Of a stretch of DNA of 38,163 nt, positions 25,673 through 33,277 are shown one piece after another. The notes beneath the pieces were generated by a model. That model was not told the DNA's origin and ran no database searches. It worked only from the letters and a program-made list of their open reading frames with translations. Source of the DNA: a virus. The DNA is taken from IMG/VR virus record IMGVR_UViG_3300035698_012105, positions 1-38,163 of that record. One strand, given 5' to 3'. Numbering within the stretch: position 1 is the first letter of the stretch; each line of letters begins with the position of its first letter. Position numbers and translations under genes: made by a program.

Positions 25673-26740
25673 TTAGATAATTTTCTTAAAAGTGACGATA
25701 CCTTTCTCGGCTATCTGATTAAGCAATTGATTATAAATCAAGCTGTTGCATTCCCCATCTCTGATAAAAACAGACTTAACCTCTTTGTCTGTTAGTCGAT
25801 TCATAACGGCAGCGACTACTTCATCTGCCAGGTCGAATTTAGTCAACCCTTCCTTAATAAAGTAATCCCGAGCAGTGCCAACAAGCTCATGTAGATTTAC
25901 AGGCATGCCCTCTTCTCCTATAGTAGCAACAAGTATATTTCCTTGTCTATGTTTTTTTAAACAATCTTGGTGAAATCCCCAATGAGGGCATCCACCAAAG
26001 TCCCATCTAGTGTCTTGGTACTCCTTATCAACAGCATGAGCAAAACCCTCTATACCTAGCTCGTCATACTGCTCCAGTATCTTGATAGCTTCTAGGCCAT
26101 CGGATACGATACCTTTGACGGCTTTCTTTACATCAGACGGAGTCACATCTACCGATAAGACATTGACTGGTTTCCTTTTGATCTTCTTAAACAATTGGTT
26201 ATGTTGTAATCTAATAATTTTTTCATCTTTTAACATTGCATAGGCGTAAAGATTAAGTTGAGGATCCTTACTTAAATCCTCAGGGGTTGCAGGTGCAAAC
26301 TTCTTGTTACCTATGGTTTTGTGATCCTGCACATTAAGCATATCACCGTCTCTAATAACAACGTCGATCATACCTCGGACAGGCGGTAACCTCGAATCTA
26401 GTTCAATGGTGAACTCACATTCTAAGTCTTCTTCCTTAGGCCACTCAGGCGACTGCTCTTTAAAATCCTTCCAGAACTTGAGCGCCTTCTCGTCCCATGT
26501 ATCAACATGGAACGGCTCAACTAGAGGGGAAATATACACCTCAGTAGGCACATCGATTTTCCCTATAGACCAACGTTCAAAGTTCTCATGAACAAAGGTA
26601 CCAAAGGCAGTAGCCTCTGTTGAAGGACTGACTCTACCTAGCACCTTCTCGCAAATCCAAACGAATGGACTTCTTTTGATGGTTTTAATCTGGCTAATGG
26701 AAAGATGAGTCAATCCATATTTCTCAAACAAAGGGTGCAT
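25673..26740 (-). CDS. RecB/Cas4-like PD-(D/E)XK nuclease
   Basis: This 355-residue protein shows LSISQIKTI near the start, FGTFVHENFERW (His 51, Glu 52), GMIDVVIRDGD (Asp 126), VQDHKT (Asp 139, Lys 141) and QLNLYAYAML, the ordered motifs of the RecB-family nuclease domain. Phage members act as recombination exonucleases paired with SSB or annealing proteins. A late CPHWGFHQDC could bind metal, though the spacing does not match the usual Fe-S signature. It starts inside the upstream stop (TAATG). Confidence 0.85.
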   Translation of the reverse strand: MHPLFEKYGLTHLSISQIKTIKRSPFVWICEKVLGRVSPSTEATAFGTFVHENFERWSIGKIDVPTEVYISPLVEPFHVDTWDEKALKFWKDFKEQSPEWPKEEDLECEFTIELDSRLPPVRGMIDVVIRDGDMLNVQDHKTIGNKKFAPATPEDLSKDPQLNLYAYAMLKDEKIIRLQHNQLFKKIKRKPVNVLSVDVTPSDVKKAVKGIVSDGLEAIKILEQYDELGIEGFAHAVDKEYQDTRWDFGGCPHWGFHQDCLKKHRQGNILVATIGEEGMPVNLHELVGTARDYFIKEGLTKFDLADEVVAAVMNRLTDKEVKSVFIRDGECNSLIYNQLLNQIAEKGIVTFKKII

Positions 26741-26979
26741 TACTCTATATCCTCTAGGTTCTTCAGCTCTTCCTCTTTTATATTTAACTCAGCATCCATA
26801 GATAACATCATAAACACAATAGACAATTGTTCTAGGTCCTCCTTTAAATCTAGGATTTCGCTAGAAGTTAGTGTCTCGCCTATAGCGTTTACTGTATCAC
26901 AAATTTTACAGAGTGACATTCTAGCATCTGTAACAACATCGACCATCATGGGTTGGATCTTCTTCTCTTCCTCTTTCAT
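26740..26979 (-). CDS. Small acidic helical protein
   Basis: The 79-residue product is helical and Glu-rich (SSEILDLKEDLEQLSIVFMM, then ELNIKEEELKNLEDIE) with likely coiled-coil heptads. I recognise no family. AAGGAG lies upstream of the ATG, and the stop overlaps the nuclease start, suggesting the products are made together. Confidence 0.6.
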   Translation of the reverse strand: MKEEEKKIQPMMVDVVTDARMSLCKICDTVNAIGETLTSSEILDLKEDLEQLSIVFMMLSMDAELNIKEEELKNLEDIE

Positions 26980-26991
26980 GATAACTACTCC

Positions 26992-27228
26992 TTATTTTTT
27001 AGTAGTGTTTTTGGAACCTTGCTTTGTTCTTATACCCCTTATGATACCAGTATCGGCTTTTTTGGTCAAGGGTTTAGCAATCTTTTTTTCCTCGTACAAA
27101 ATGGTTACTCGTAAACCCGTATCACTTAAGGACATAACATCAGCATTTTTTAATTGGTCCAAGAAGTTTTGAATCTTCTTTTCTGCCTCAGTTATAGATT
27201 TTCCAGTGTTTATAATCTTAACTTTCAT
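26992..27228 (-). CDS. Small basic protein of unknown function
   Basis: The 78-residue product is lysine-rich, with an N-terminal MKVKIINTGKSITEAEKKIQ and a basic end (GIRTKQGSKNTTKK). It has no motif I can name. AAGGAGA precedes the ATG. Its start overlaps the end of the upstream gene by 11 bases, so translation is probably coupled. Confidence 0.55.
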   Translation of the reverse strand: MKVKIINTGKSITEAEKKIQNFLDQLKNADVMSLSDTGLRVTILYEEKKIAKPLTKKADTGIIRGIRTKQGSKNTTKK

Positions 27229-27400
27229 TTTTCATCTCCTTGTCAAATTTACTTCGTCCACCATAGAATATCCCTTTATGGAGAGAGATACGTTCTTTAT
27301 CCTTACCCATCAAGGCTAGTAGCTTAAGGGGTACATAATCAAGGAGTTCCCACCCTGATTCTTCTAACCATTTTATGTCTCTATCTAAGTTTCTTTCCAT
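27218..27400 (-). CDS. Small protein of unknown function
   Basis: The 60-residue product begins MERNLDRDIKWLEESGWELL and contains a basic second half. The start is ATG 27400, with GAGGAG seven bases upstream, rather than a TTG two codons earlier. It lies 11 bases after the primase gene. Confidence 0.55.
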   Translation of the reverse strand: MERNLDRDIKWLEESGWELLDYVPLKLLALMGKDKERISLHKGIFYGGRSKFDKEMKNES

Positions 27401-27411
27401 GATCAAACTCC

Positions 27412-28260
27412 TCAGTTATTCTTGTTTTTTAATCTCGGCGGGCATTGGTAGGCATCGACGACAGCTCTTTCCTTAAGTTCCACCTCGTCCAATTTACCTT
27501 GCTCTTCATAGATTTCTTGTATCCTCTTAAGTAATAAAAACTTAGCTTCCTCTAAAGTATAATAACAATCCCTAAGGTTACAGGCAGCAATGTAAATATT
27601 CCTATGCCGGTAACCAGTACGGCCCCCCGTTTTACAAAACTCCTTTGTGGCTCTATGCATCTCAGATCTATACCCTGTGGCTTGAATGGCAAGAAAATCC
27701 TCATCCGCCATTTGTTTTTCTTCATTGATATTCACCACAGGTTCTTCGCACTGAGAGCTTAACCATTCAAGGAGTTCCGCTTTTGTACACCTTTTTGGTA
27801 TACCGAAGTAACGTTGTACTTCCTTGTTGCTATGTGTCCCATTACCTAACCTTGTAAACCTGGAGGGGTTCTTACAAGCTCGGTCAGCCAGAGGGACGGC
27901 GGCGTAAATCCATCTAACCAATCTATTATACTCTTCTCTACTCTCGGTTGGTTGAGCCAAGGATATAACAAAGTGGTAGGACTTATTTCCTGAAAACACC
28001 CTCGTAGTATAAGGTAAGTTGGCATTGGCTACAATGTCTAGTTGTTTCTTTAGTGGTACATGATCGAACTCCACCAAGAAATTACGAAACTCACTTACAT
28101 TCTCATCGAGGCGAGACGTACCCTCCTTCAAGGGGTTTAGTGTTACGTAGGAGTGCTTAGACTCACCATCCTTTAGATCACTAAGGGTCGTATTAAATGG
28201 GCCCTCAGAGAAGCACACCTTCTCACCTTCGTTGAATATATGATTCAAAAAATCTAACAT
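27412..28260 (-). CDS. Archaeo-eukaryotic-type (AEP) primase
   Basis: The 282-residue protein carries the three motif regions of AEP primases: FLVEFDHVPL (acidic motif, 61-70), FSGNKSYHFVIS (His motif, 89-100) and DRACKNPSRFTRL (126-138). This pattern is shared with phage and plasmid RepB/PrimPol-like primases. The C-terminal half is helical and may contact the helicase. It would prime replication together with the SF3-type helicase encoded two genes upstream. No zinc-ribbon DnaG-type primase is present, which supports the role. AAGGAGG precedes the ATG. Confidence 0.75.
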   Translation of the reverse strand: MLDFLNHIFNEGEKVCFSEGPFNTTLSDLKDGESKHSYVTLNPLKEGTSRLDENVSEFRNFLVEFDHVPLKKQLDIVANANLPYTTRVFSGNKSYHFVISLAQPTESREEYNRLVRWIYAAVPLADRACKNPSRFTRLGNGTHSNKEVQRYFGIPKRCTKAELLEWLSSQCEEPVVNINEEKQMADEDFLAIQATGYRSEMHRATKEFCKTGGRTGYRHRNIYIAACNLRDCYYTLEEAKFLLLKRIQEIYEEQGKLDEVELKERAVVDAYQCPPRLKNKNN

Positions 28261-28281
28261 CTTGCTTCCTCCTTCGATGCG

Positions 28282-29529
28282 TTAAAATCCTAGTTTATTA
28301 ACCTTTGATTGATTAGCTGTATCTTGCAGATCGAAGACTTTATCTACGTCAGCAATAGTAACTCTAACTTTGGAGATAGAAGAACCTATCTCATCCATTA
28401 GATCGATTTGTACATCAGGGGCATTTCTACCTTGGATATCTTTACTCAGTTTTAAGATGTGTTCCAGTACCTTAACAGAATATTTCACACCGTGGTAGTC
28501 TTCGTATAGATGTTTTATCCCTGTGAGGATATCTAGAATCTCCCGATCCTTTAGCGTATCAAGTACCACGGGTTGAAATCTACGTCCTAAAGCGGCATCT
28601 CTTTTTATAATGCCATACTCTGAGTTTGTAGTCGCTCCGATTACTTGTAGCTTACCTCTAGCTAACGCAGGTTTAAGCATGTTGGCAGCATCTTGGCCCC
28701 CCTCGCACGATCCAGCCTGAACAATCATATGCACTTCATCAATAAAAGCGATAGCGTTAGGATCATCCTCTAGCTCTTTAACAACACCTGTTAACCTCTC
28801 CTCGAACATACCCCTATATTGCGTACCAGCTACAAGGAGATTCATATCAAGAATATAGATCCTCTTGTCGTGTAGTTTAGTACAGTGCACTTCTTTGTTG
28901 TGGATAGAAAGAGCTAAACCCTCCACCAGTGCGGATTTCCCCACCCCTGCTTCTCCTAAGATAACAGGGTTGTTCTTTCGTCGTCTGCTGAGTACCTGAG
29001 TAACTCGCTCTATTTCTCGTTTTCTGCCAATTAGTAGGTCTAGCTTTCCTTCTGTAGCCATGGCGGATAGGTCAACACAAAACTTATCCATGTTAGGAGT
29101 TTTATTTTTTTCTTCTTTTCCGGTATGGAGTTGGATATTTAGGCGACTTATGTCCATTATAAGTTTTTCGACTTCAACGCCGATATCTAGTAACATTTTC
29201 CTTATCTTTGTAGGCCGTTTGAGTAAGCTAGCCACAAAAGTAGTTAACGATTGCATTGGGAAAGTACTGCCTAAAAGACCATCTAACTCAGCGTGGGGAG
29301 TTTCACACAAAAGAGAAAATATACTCCTATTACTCCTCGTGCTTAGATTATTAAGAGTGGTTATAGTATCTAAATCTATTTTATGGGTAGCTAGTACCTT
29401 GATAATTTTGAAGTTAGGGGAGCCTAACAGGGCCATCATTACATGGACACTTGTGTAACGCTCTTCGTTATAGAAGGCGGCTAGTCTCTTTGCGTGCGCT
29501 ATAACCTCGACGATTGAATCTCTGGACAT
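28282..29529 (-). CDS. Single-ring ClpA/ClpC-like AAA+ protein
   Basis: The 415-residue protein has a Clp N-terminal-type helical domain (about 1-135) and one AAA+ module matching D1 of ClpA/B/C: GKLDLLIGRKREIERV, Walker A GEAGVGKS (192-199), pore loop QYRGMFEERL (Tyr 238), Walker B AIAFIDEVH, a sensor in GATTNSEYG, and arginines at GRRF (316-317). D2 and its ClpP-docking loop are absent; the protein stops about 75 residues after the D1 core. It may remodel replication or host proteins, or act as a helicase loader. It sits 11 bases from the helicase gene, with an AAGGAG site. Confidence 0.85.
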   Translation of the reverse strand: MSRDSIVEVIAHAKRLAAFYNEERYTSVHVMMALLGSPNFKIIKVLATHKIDLDTITTLNNLSTRSNRSIFSLLCETPHAELDGLLGSTFPMQSLTTFVASLLKRPTKIRKMLLDIGVEVEKLIMDISRLNIQLHTGKEEKNKTPNMDKFCVDLSAMATEGKLDLLIGRKREIERVTQVLSRRRKNNPVILGEAGVGKSALVEGLALSIHNKEVHCTKLHDKRIYILDMNLLVAGTQYRGMFEERLTGVVKELEDDPNAIAFIDEVHMIVQAGSCEGGQDAANMLKPALARGKLQVIGATTNSEYGIIKRDAALGRRFQPVVLDTLKDREILDILTGIKHLYEDYHGVKYSVKVLEHILKLSKDIQGRNAPDVQIDLMDEIGSSISKVRVTIADVDKVFDLQDTANQSKVNKLGF

Positions 29530-29540
29530 TGTCTAACTCC

Positions 29541-30860
29541 TTACTGGGTCTTTAGCCCTGATATATCTTTGTTTAGATTCAGCATTGTAACTTTCTTTTT
29601 CCCACTTGAAGAAGTGGACACGTCATTAAATCCTAGTGATTTAAGTTCTTTGATGAATTTACCAACCATGCCAGGTTGTTTTCGTTGTGTCTCCATCCAA
29701 TCCCTGTAGTGGTTGAACAGTACCTGAGAGTTATTCGGCACTTTGCCGATACCAAGTTCAAATTCTTCAACCCACTGCTCCACTGTTGTCTGAGTTCTTA
29801 GTTCCTCTTGGTGTTCATCTAGCTCCTCTTTTATTGATAGAATAGGGTTCAGAGTATGTTCTGGAACACTACGCCACACGTCTAGGAAGTTTATAGGGTT
29901 CTTAATTTTAATTCTATTACCATTAATCCACCGCTCCCCAGTGATAACCTCTAGGTCAGCCTTTGTCTCAAGTTCTAACTCTGCAAATCTACGCATCCCA
30001 GTGTTATCAAAGATGAGATCTGCCAAGGGTCTATTTGTAGTTCCTACAAAGGTGCAGTTTTGTTTTATGGTATCAACATCTTGGGTTCTCATACCCCTAG
30101 CACTAAGGTCCTCCGCAGTGATAATGTTTTTCATTGACTCTATATCTGTACGCCCAGCTCCTTGAAGTTCATCAAAGATAACTACGAAGTTCTCACTAAA
30201 GGCTTTACGAAAGAAGCTATCACGGAATACATCAAGTTGAAGATGTAATACGAATTCCTTCAAGGGTTTTATAAGCTCGCCCATAGAAACGCTCTTTCCG
30301 GTACCGTGCTTCTTACTATATAACACAGTCATTATATGGTGTTCGACAGGTAGGCCGGCGATCTTTCTCTTTACCTGCCAAATGAAACATCTAATGACCG
30401 CTTCCGCAAACCTCAGTTTACTTTTAGTGGCAATAGGAAAGAGGGCTTTTACGAACCTAGTAAGTTCAGCACCATCATTGTCCTCATTGTAGCGCAAGGC
30501 GTTCTCTAATCTGAGTTGCTTATCTGCTCGGTTATCATAAAGAAGCTCCTTTAATTGATTGATTAAGTCATTCCTATTCAACCTATTAGGACTTGCTATC
30601 TTGTACTTTGCAGTAAATACACGGTATTCTTGTTGTACTTTAGTGATAAAGACTTCCCTACTGATACCAGGGTTAATTCTCCAGTCTATAGATCCGTCGA
30701 AGCGGATGTTGATTTTATTCTTTCTAACAAATTTCTCTACGTAGGAGTTCTGGCTTTCAATAAGTATAAGTTTATCATCCTGGACGCAGGAACCTGATTC
30801 AATCTCCGAAAGTAATTGTTTTTTCTGGTCATCAGATAGACCCTCGAATCCTTTTCCCAT
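29541..30860 (-). CDS. SF3/VirE-type replicative helicase
   Basis: The 439-residue ATPase has Walker A YSKKHGTGKS (181-190), Walker B NFVVIFDELQGAG (Asp 230, Glu 231), and a sensor segment CTFVGTTNRP followed by DNTGMRRFAEL (Arg 290-291). This order is typical of the phage D5/VirE-like superfamily 3 helicases that work with AEP primases. The first 120 residues are helical with no primase motif, so priming is presumably supplied by the separate AEP gene. GAGGAG precedes the ATG. Confidence 0.85.
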   Translation of the reverse strand: MGKGFEGLSDDQKKQLLSEIESGSCVQDDKLILIESQNSYVEKFVRKNKINIRFDGSIDWRINPGISREVFITKVQQEYRVFTAKYKIASPNRLNRNDLINQLKELLYDNRADKQLRLENALRYNEDNDGAELTRFVKALFPIATKSKLRFAEAVIRCFIWQVKRKIAGLPVEHHIMTVLYSKKHGTGKSVSMGELIKPLKEFVLHLQLDVFRDSFFRKAFSENFVVIFDELQGAGRTDIESMKNIITAEDLSARGMRTQDVDTIKQNCTFVGTTNRPLADLIFDNTGMRRFAELELETKADLEVITGERWINGNRIKIKNPINFLDVWRSVPEHTLNPILSIKEELDEHQEELRTQTTVEQWVEEFELGIGKVPNNSQVLFNHYRDWMETQRKQPGMVGKFIKELKSLGFNDVSTSSSGKKKVTMLNLNKDISGLKTQ

Positions 30861-30931
30861 GTGATTTTCTCCTCTGAGTTACTAATCATATTAATGTTGT
30901 TGTGGAGGCTATTCGCTCCTAAAAAACCTCT

Positions 30932-31279
30932 TTAGTCAACATCTTTCCCCTCTCCATCAGAAAACAAGTAACCCTCATCTCTAAAATCCTTAATGAAGTC
31001 CTCCCAAGATTTCCCAGCATGAAGAAACTCTTCTTCTGTAAGGGTGTACTTCACAGTAACGAAGTAGTATTCACCTGCGTGTTCAAGTTCCGTAGTTATG
31101 TTCTCATACCTACCATAGTAACAATCAATAGCATATGATAATTTATAAGCTTCCTCATTTGAAGGAAACATGCCAACGAGTACGTCACTAGTACCTATTT
31201 CAGGGAAGAGAAGCGCAGTCTCTTGGCATTCTTGAACCATGTCTTCTAGATCGTCTAAGCTATTTATAAAGTAAGTCAT
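30932..31279 (-). CDS. Acidic protein of unknown function
   Basis: The 115-residue product is strongly acidic with aromatic residues (INSLDDLEDMVQECQETALL, then YFVTVKYTLTEEEFLHAGKS). Small acidic early proteins of phages often inhibit host enzymes or mimic DNA, but nothing specific identifies this one. AGGAGA precedes the ATG. Confidence 0.6.
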   Translation of the reverse strand: MTYFINSLDDLEDMVQECQETALLFPEIGTSDVLVGMFPSNEEAYKLSYAIDCYYGRYENITTELEHAGEYYFVTVKYTLTEEEFLHAGKSWEDFIKDFRDEGYLFSDGEGKDVD

Positions 31280-31290
31280 GATAATATCTC

Positions 31291-31464
31291 CTATAGATAA
31301 GTTTCGAAGATTTCGCCTTCGGATTTAAAAAAGTACTCGGTGTCTAACTCTGATAAGTCTTGAATCTCTATGAGGAGATCTAATTCTCCTGGGTACTCTA
31401 GGGACAGTCTTACACGTCTCCTAGCCTCAATGATATCACTCGGATCAGCTAAAAAAATTAACAT
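31291..31464 (-). CDS. Short protein of unknown function
   Basis: A 57-codon frame starts at an ATG with AAGGAG eight bases upstream and overlaps the end of the zinc-peptidase-like gene by seven bases. The product is charged (DPSDIIEARRRVRLSLEYPG) with an acidic second half. I recognise no family. Codon pattern, ribosome site and tight packing support a real gene. Confidence 0.6.
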   Translation of the reverse strand: MLIFLADPSDIIEARRRVRLSLEYPGELDLLIEIQDLSELDTEYFFKSEGEIFETYL

Positions 31465-31904
31465 TCTACAACTCCTTGTAAATGGGGCGCTAGGTAGTCT
31501 AGTATCCTAACGACCTCAGGTAAAACATCAAGTTCCCACTCGATACCTTCTTCGAGACAAGCTTCAGTCAAGGTCTTTAGTGGACCAGGATCGACTTCTT
31601 CGACGTAAGGGAACAGTAACACATTAGTAGCAGCTTCGGCTATGGTCTCCTCTACAAGCCTGTAAATTTCACGTTCACCGTAATGAACTAAGGTAAATCT
31701 ATTAAGGATTGTCTCTTTACCTACGTAGTGAGCCAATTCATGAAGCAGCACGTGAATCTTCTGGTATTCAGGGAGAGAGCCACGGACAAGAATCTTGTCT
31801 TTCCAGTAGAGACAAAGCCCCTCCCATTGGGAGTTTTCATCGCTACTTTCCTCTACCCTTACCCCTAGTAGGCTGGCGACTTTCTTTAGCTGATGGTAGT
31901 TCAT
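31458..31904 (-). CDS. ImmA/IrrE-like zinc metalloprotein (cytoplasmic)
   Basis: The 148-residue protein has HELAH at 55-59 (VLLHELAHYVG) and a downstream acidic helix (LVEETIAEAATNVLLFPY) in the place of the third zinc ligand, as in ImmA/IrrE-type peptidases (DUF955). No helix-turn-helix and no signal peptide is seen. Such proteins cleave repressors or other regulators, but the target here is unknown. It has its own sigma-70-like promoter at 31933-31962. It resembles its neighbour around the active site (HELxHYxG). Confidence 0.7.
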   Translation of the reverse strand: MNYHQLKKVASLLGVRVEESSDENSQWEGLCLYWKDKILVRGSLPEYQKIHVLLHELAHYVGKETILNRFTLVHYGEREIYRLVEETIAEAATNVLLFPYVEEVDPGPLKTLTEACLEEGIEWELDVLPEVVRILDYLAPHLQGVVEC

Positions 31905-31930
31905 GGTGTCTCTCCTTTTGCTTTATATTT

Positions 31931-32473
31931 TTATTGTAGCATAAGCCGATTTTCAATGTCAAGTTTTTTTATTTGGTGGATTAAATAATTGTAAGCCTCT
32001 CTAATGTAGTAGTATGACTCCAACTTTTCCCTCTCTGTAAGTTCGTGCCATTTGCTGTGACCTAAAAGGTACGTGATCATCTCTTGTTTCGGATAAGCGT
32101 GCTCACCCTTATACAATACCTTAGAAAGAAGGACTGTGGTATACTCAGCAATGAATTCTTCGTTTATAACGTCTATGTAAGGGGGACGAAAAACTCTATC
32201 CTTCCTCGAGCCAGTGTAATGAACCAATTCATGGATGACGGTAGCTAAGTAGTGGGCATCTGTTTCATCCTTTTCTTGTGCAGAGATGCGAATCTTATCT
32301 TCTCTAACATAGTAGGCAGCCACCATACCCCTAGCTCCTTCCTTGACTTGGTTGTCTTCTACTGAGTAATCTACTCCTAGGATATCATAAATTTCTAGGG
32401 GGTTTATGTCTCCAGCTACTAAGCTACCGACACTAAGAATAGTGACTAGTGAGAAAGCTTTAAATATATTCAT
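31931..32473 (-). CDS. Exported HExxH zinc metalloprotein
   Basis: The 180-residue protein begins with a likely signal peptide (MNIFKAFSLVTILSVGSLVA, cleavage near Ala 20). It then shows HELVH at 81-85 (VIHELVHYTGSRKDR) and an acidic helix INEEFIAEYTTVLLSKVLY. The HELVHYTG context resembles the zincin domain of ArdC-type proteins, but export argues against ordinary antirestriction. An envelope role (lysis, exclusion, or wall opening) is possible. It overlaps the upstream gene's stop by four bases; a promoter for the next gene overlaps its 3' end. Confidence 0.65.
   Translation of the reverse strand: MNIFKAFSLVTILSVGSLVAGDINPLEIYDILGVDYSVEDNQVKEGARGMVAAYYVREDKIRISAQEKDETDAHYLATVIHELVHYTGSRKDRVFRPPYIDVINEEFIAEYTTVLLSKVLYKGEHAYPKQEMITYLLGHSKWHELTEREKLESYYYIREAYNYLIHQIKKLDIENRLMLQ
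31933..31962 (-). promoter_or_regulatory. Sigma-70-like promoter for the ImmA-like gene
   Basis: On the - strand TTGACA (31957-31962) and TACAAT (31933-31938) are separated by 18 bases, with an A-rich run just upstream of the -35. Predicted start is near 31926, about 20 bases before the ATG of the 148-residue gene. Confidence 0.75.
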
Positions 32474-32775
32474 TGTCCAACCTCTTTGTTTTGTATTTGT
32501 TTAATCTTGTCAATAACTTTATCGGCTGTGTCTCTCACTGGAGGACAGCAGACGAGGGCTACTGTAGCCCATAACCTATCAAAGTCGTGGCAGTACTTGA
32601 CATCATTGATATTGTATTCCCAGTGTTTCGGTCTAACAGTCCTAAGAAAGTTATCGTAAGCACTGGCGCAAGCCTCTTGGGAATCATCAGTATATATAAT
32701 GACAGTGGCTCCCCCACTATTAGTATAGGTGTACCAGCCACCCCCTCTAAACTCTTTGACTCCTTTGAACTTCAT
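32470..32775 (-). CDS. First leftward early protein, unknown function
   Basis: The 101-residue product begins MKFKGVKEFRGGGWYTYTNS and has a later Cys/His cluster (YCHDFDRLWATVALVCCPP). No family is recognised. I start at ATG 32775, with AGGAGA about seven bases upstream, instead of a TTG at 32802 that lies in the -10 region of the promoter. It is the first gene read from the leftward early promoter. Confidence 0.6.
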   Translation of the reverse strand: MKFKGVKEFRGGGWYTYTNSGGATVIIYTDDSQEACASAYDNFLRTVRPKHWEYNINDVKYCHDFDRLWATVALVCCPPVRDTADKVIDKIKQIQNKEVGQ

Positions 32776-32800
32776 GATGATCTCTCCTGCTCTTTCTTTC

Positions 32801-32829
32801 AATATACAATATCTATCGGATTATGTCAA
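32801..32829 (-). promoter_or_regulatory. Leftward early sigma-70-like promoter
   Basis: On the - strand TTGACA (32824-32829) and TATATT (32801-32806) are 17 bases apart. The upstream flank through the -35 (CTCTAAAGTTTTCTTGAC, 32825-32842) is identical to that of the rightward promoter at 33744. It would start the whole - arm. Confidence 0.85.
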
Positions 32830-32954
32830 GAAAACTTTAGAGTTTATTTTCATCTCGTACAATATCAGCACCTAAGTAACGGTACACTAGTAGGTTACCT
32901 TATCCCACCGGACAAAAGTAACGCTCCCCCGTTTTCCACGTTTGGTCCAACTTT

Positions 32955-32971
32955 ACTAGGTAGTACCTAGT
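32955..32971. promoter_or_regulatory. 17-bp dyad, operator-like
   Basis: ACTAGGTA-G-TACCTAGT is a perfect inverted repeat around one base. Its right part continues into the 14-base element GTAGTACCTAGTTG (32960-32973), found inverted at 33140-33153. Confidence 0.5.
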
Positions 32972-33022
32972 TGATTTTGTAGGTAGAAATAGTAGTGTAT
33001 GTAGTGGTAATATGACTACGTG

Positions 33023-33139
33023 ATGACAAACTACTTAGAACTCAGCAAGTTACAACCAAACACGAAAAAGCGGGGATTCATCTCAAGCCGGGTGGAAAGA
33101 AGTAAAGACCCTAGGTTCAAAGACTTAGAAATAAAATAA
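33023..33139 (+). CDS. Possible 38-residue basic peptide
   Basis: An open frame MTNYLELSKLQPNTKKRGFI... of 38 codons ends just before the second inverted-repeat element. The peptide is basic and hydrophilic. No ribosome site is visible and no good promoter is close, so this may be chance within the control region. Confidence 0.2.
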   Translation: MTNYLELSKLQPNTKKRGFISSRVERSKDPRFKDLEIK

Positions 33140-33153
33140 CAACTAGGTACTAC
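33140..33153. repeat. Inverted copy of the 32960 element
   Basis: CAACTAGGTACTAC is the exact reverse complement of 32960-32973, 166 bases away. The pair could bind a protein that loops the region, or form a long-range stem. Confidence 0.5.
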
Positions 33154-33180
33154 TTTTACAAACCCGGTTCGCGCCGGAGA

Positions 33181-33195
33181 GACTAAGGCTTAGTC
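33181..33195. promoter_or_regulatory. 15-bp dyad just upstream of the rightward promoter
   Basis: GACTAAG-G-CTTAGTC is a perfect inverted repeat around one base, about 27 bases before the -35 box at 33222. This is a plausible activator or repressor site. Confidence 0.45.
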
Positions 33196-33221
33196 ACTTA
33201 GATACCTAGGATAAAAACCCT

Positions 33222-33250
33222 TTGGAATAATGCGCCCATCATGATACAAT
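33222..33250 (+). promoter_or_regulatory. Rightward early sigma-70-like promoter
   Basis: TTGGAA (33222-33227) and TACAAT (33245-33250) are 17 bases apart, 28 bases before the first rightward gene. It is weaker in the -35 than the other early promoters. Confidence 0.65.
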
Positions 33251-33277
33251 ATAGGCATAACCCAAAGGAGGGAAACC

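Larger units (their letters stand above)
32830..33277. other. Divergent control region, possible origin
   Basis: These 450 bases separate the leftward and rightward early arms and hold no confident gene. They contain the leftward promoter flank, a weak rightward promoter-like pair (TTTAGA 32836, TACAAT 32858), a 17-bp dyad at 32955, a 14-bp inverted repeat pair (32960 and 33140), a 15-bp dyad at 33181, a CCGG-bounded hairpin near 33167, and the rightward promoter at 33222. Divergent transcription and dyads are common at regulatory sites and origins; which applies is not shown. Confidence 0.55.

Noticed and set aside
26705-27172. 155-codon + frame in the - arm
   Set aside because: It lies opposite three tightly packed - strand genes with good ribosome sites; Ser/Phe-rich shadow.
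19743-32775. Late promoter copies on the - strand
   Set aside because: I checked GTTAC occurrences seen on the + strand of this arm for TTAATGT 17 bases away by eye and found none; a scan should confirm.
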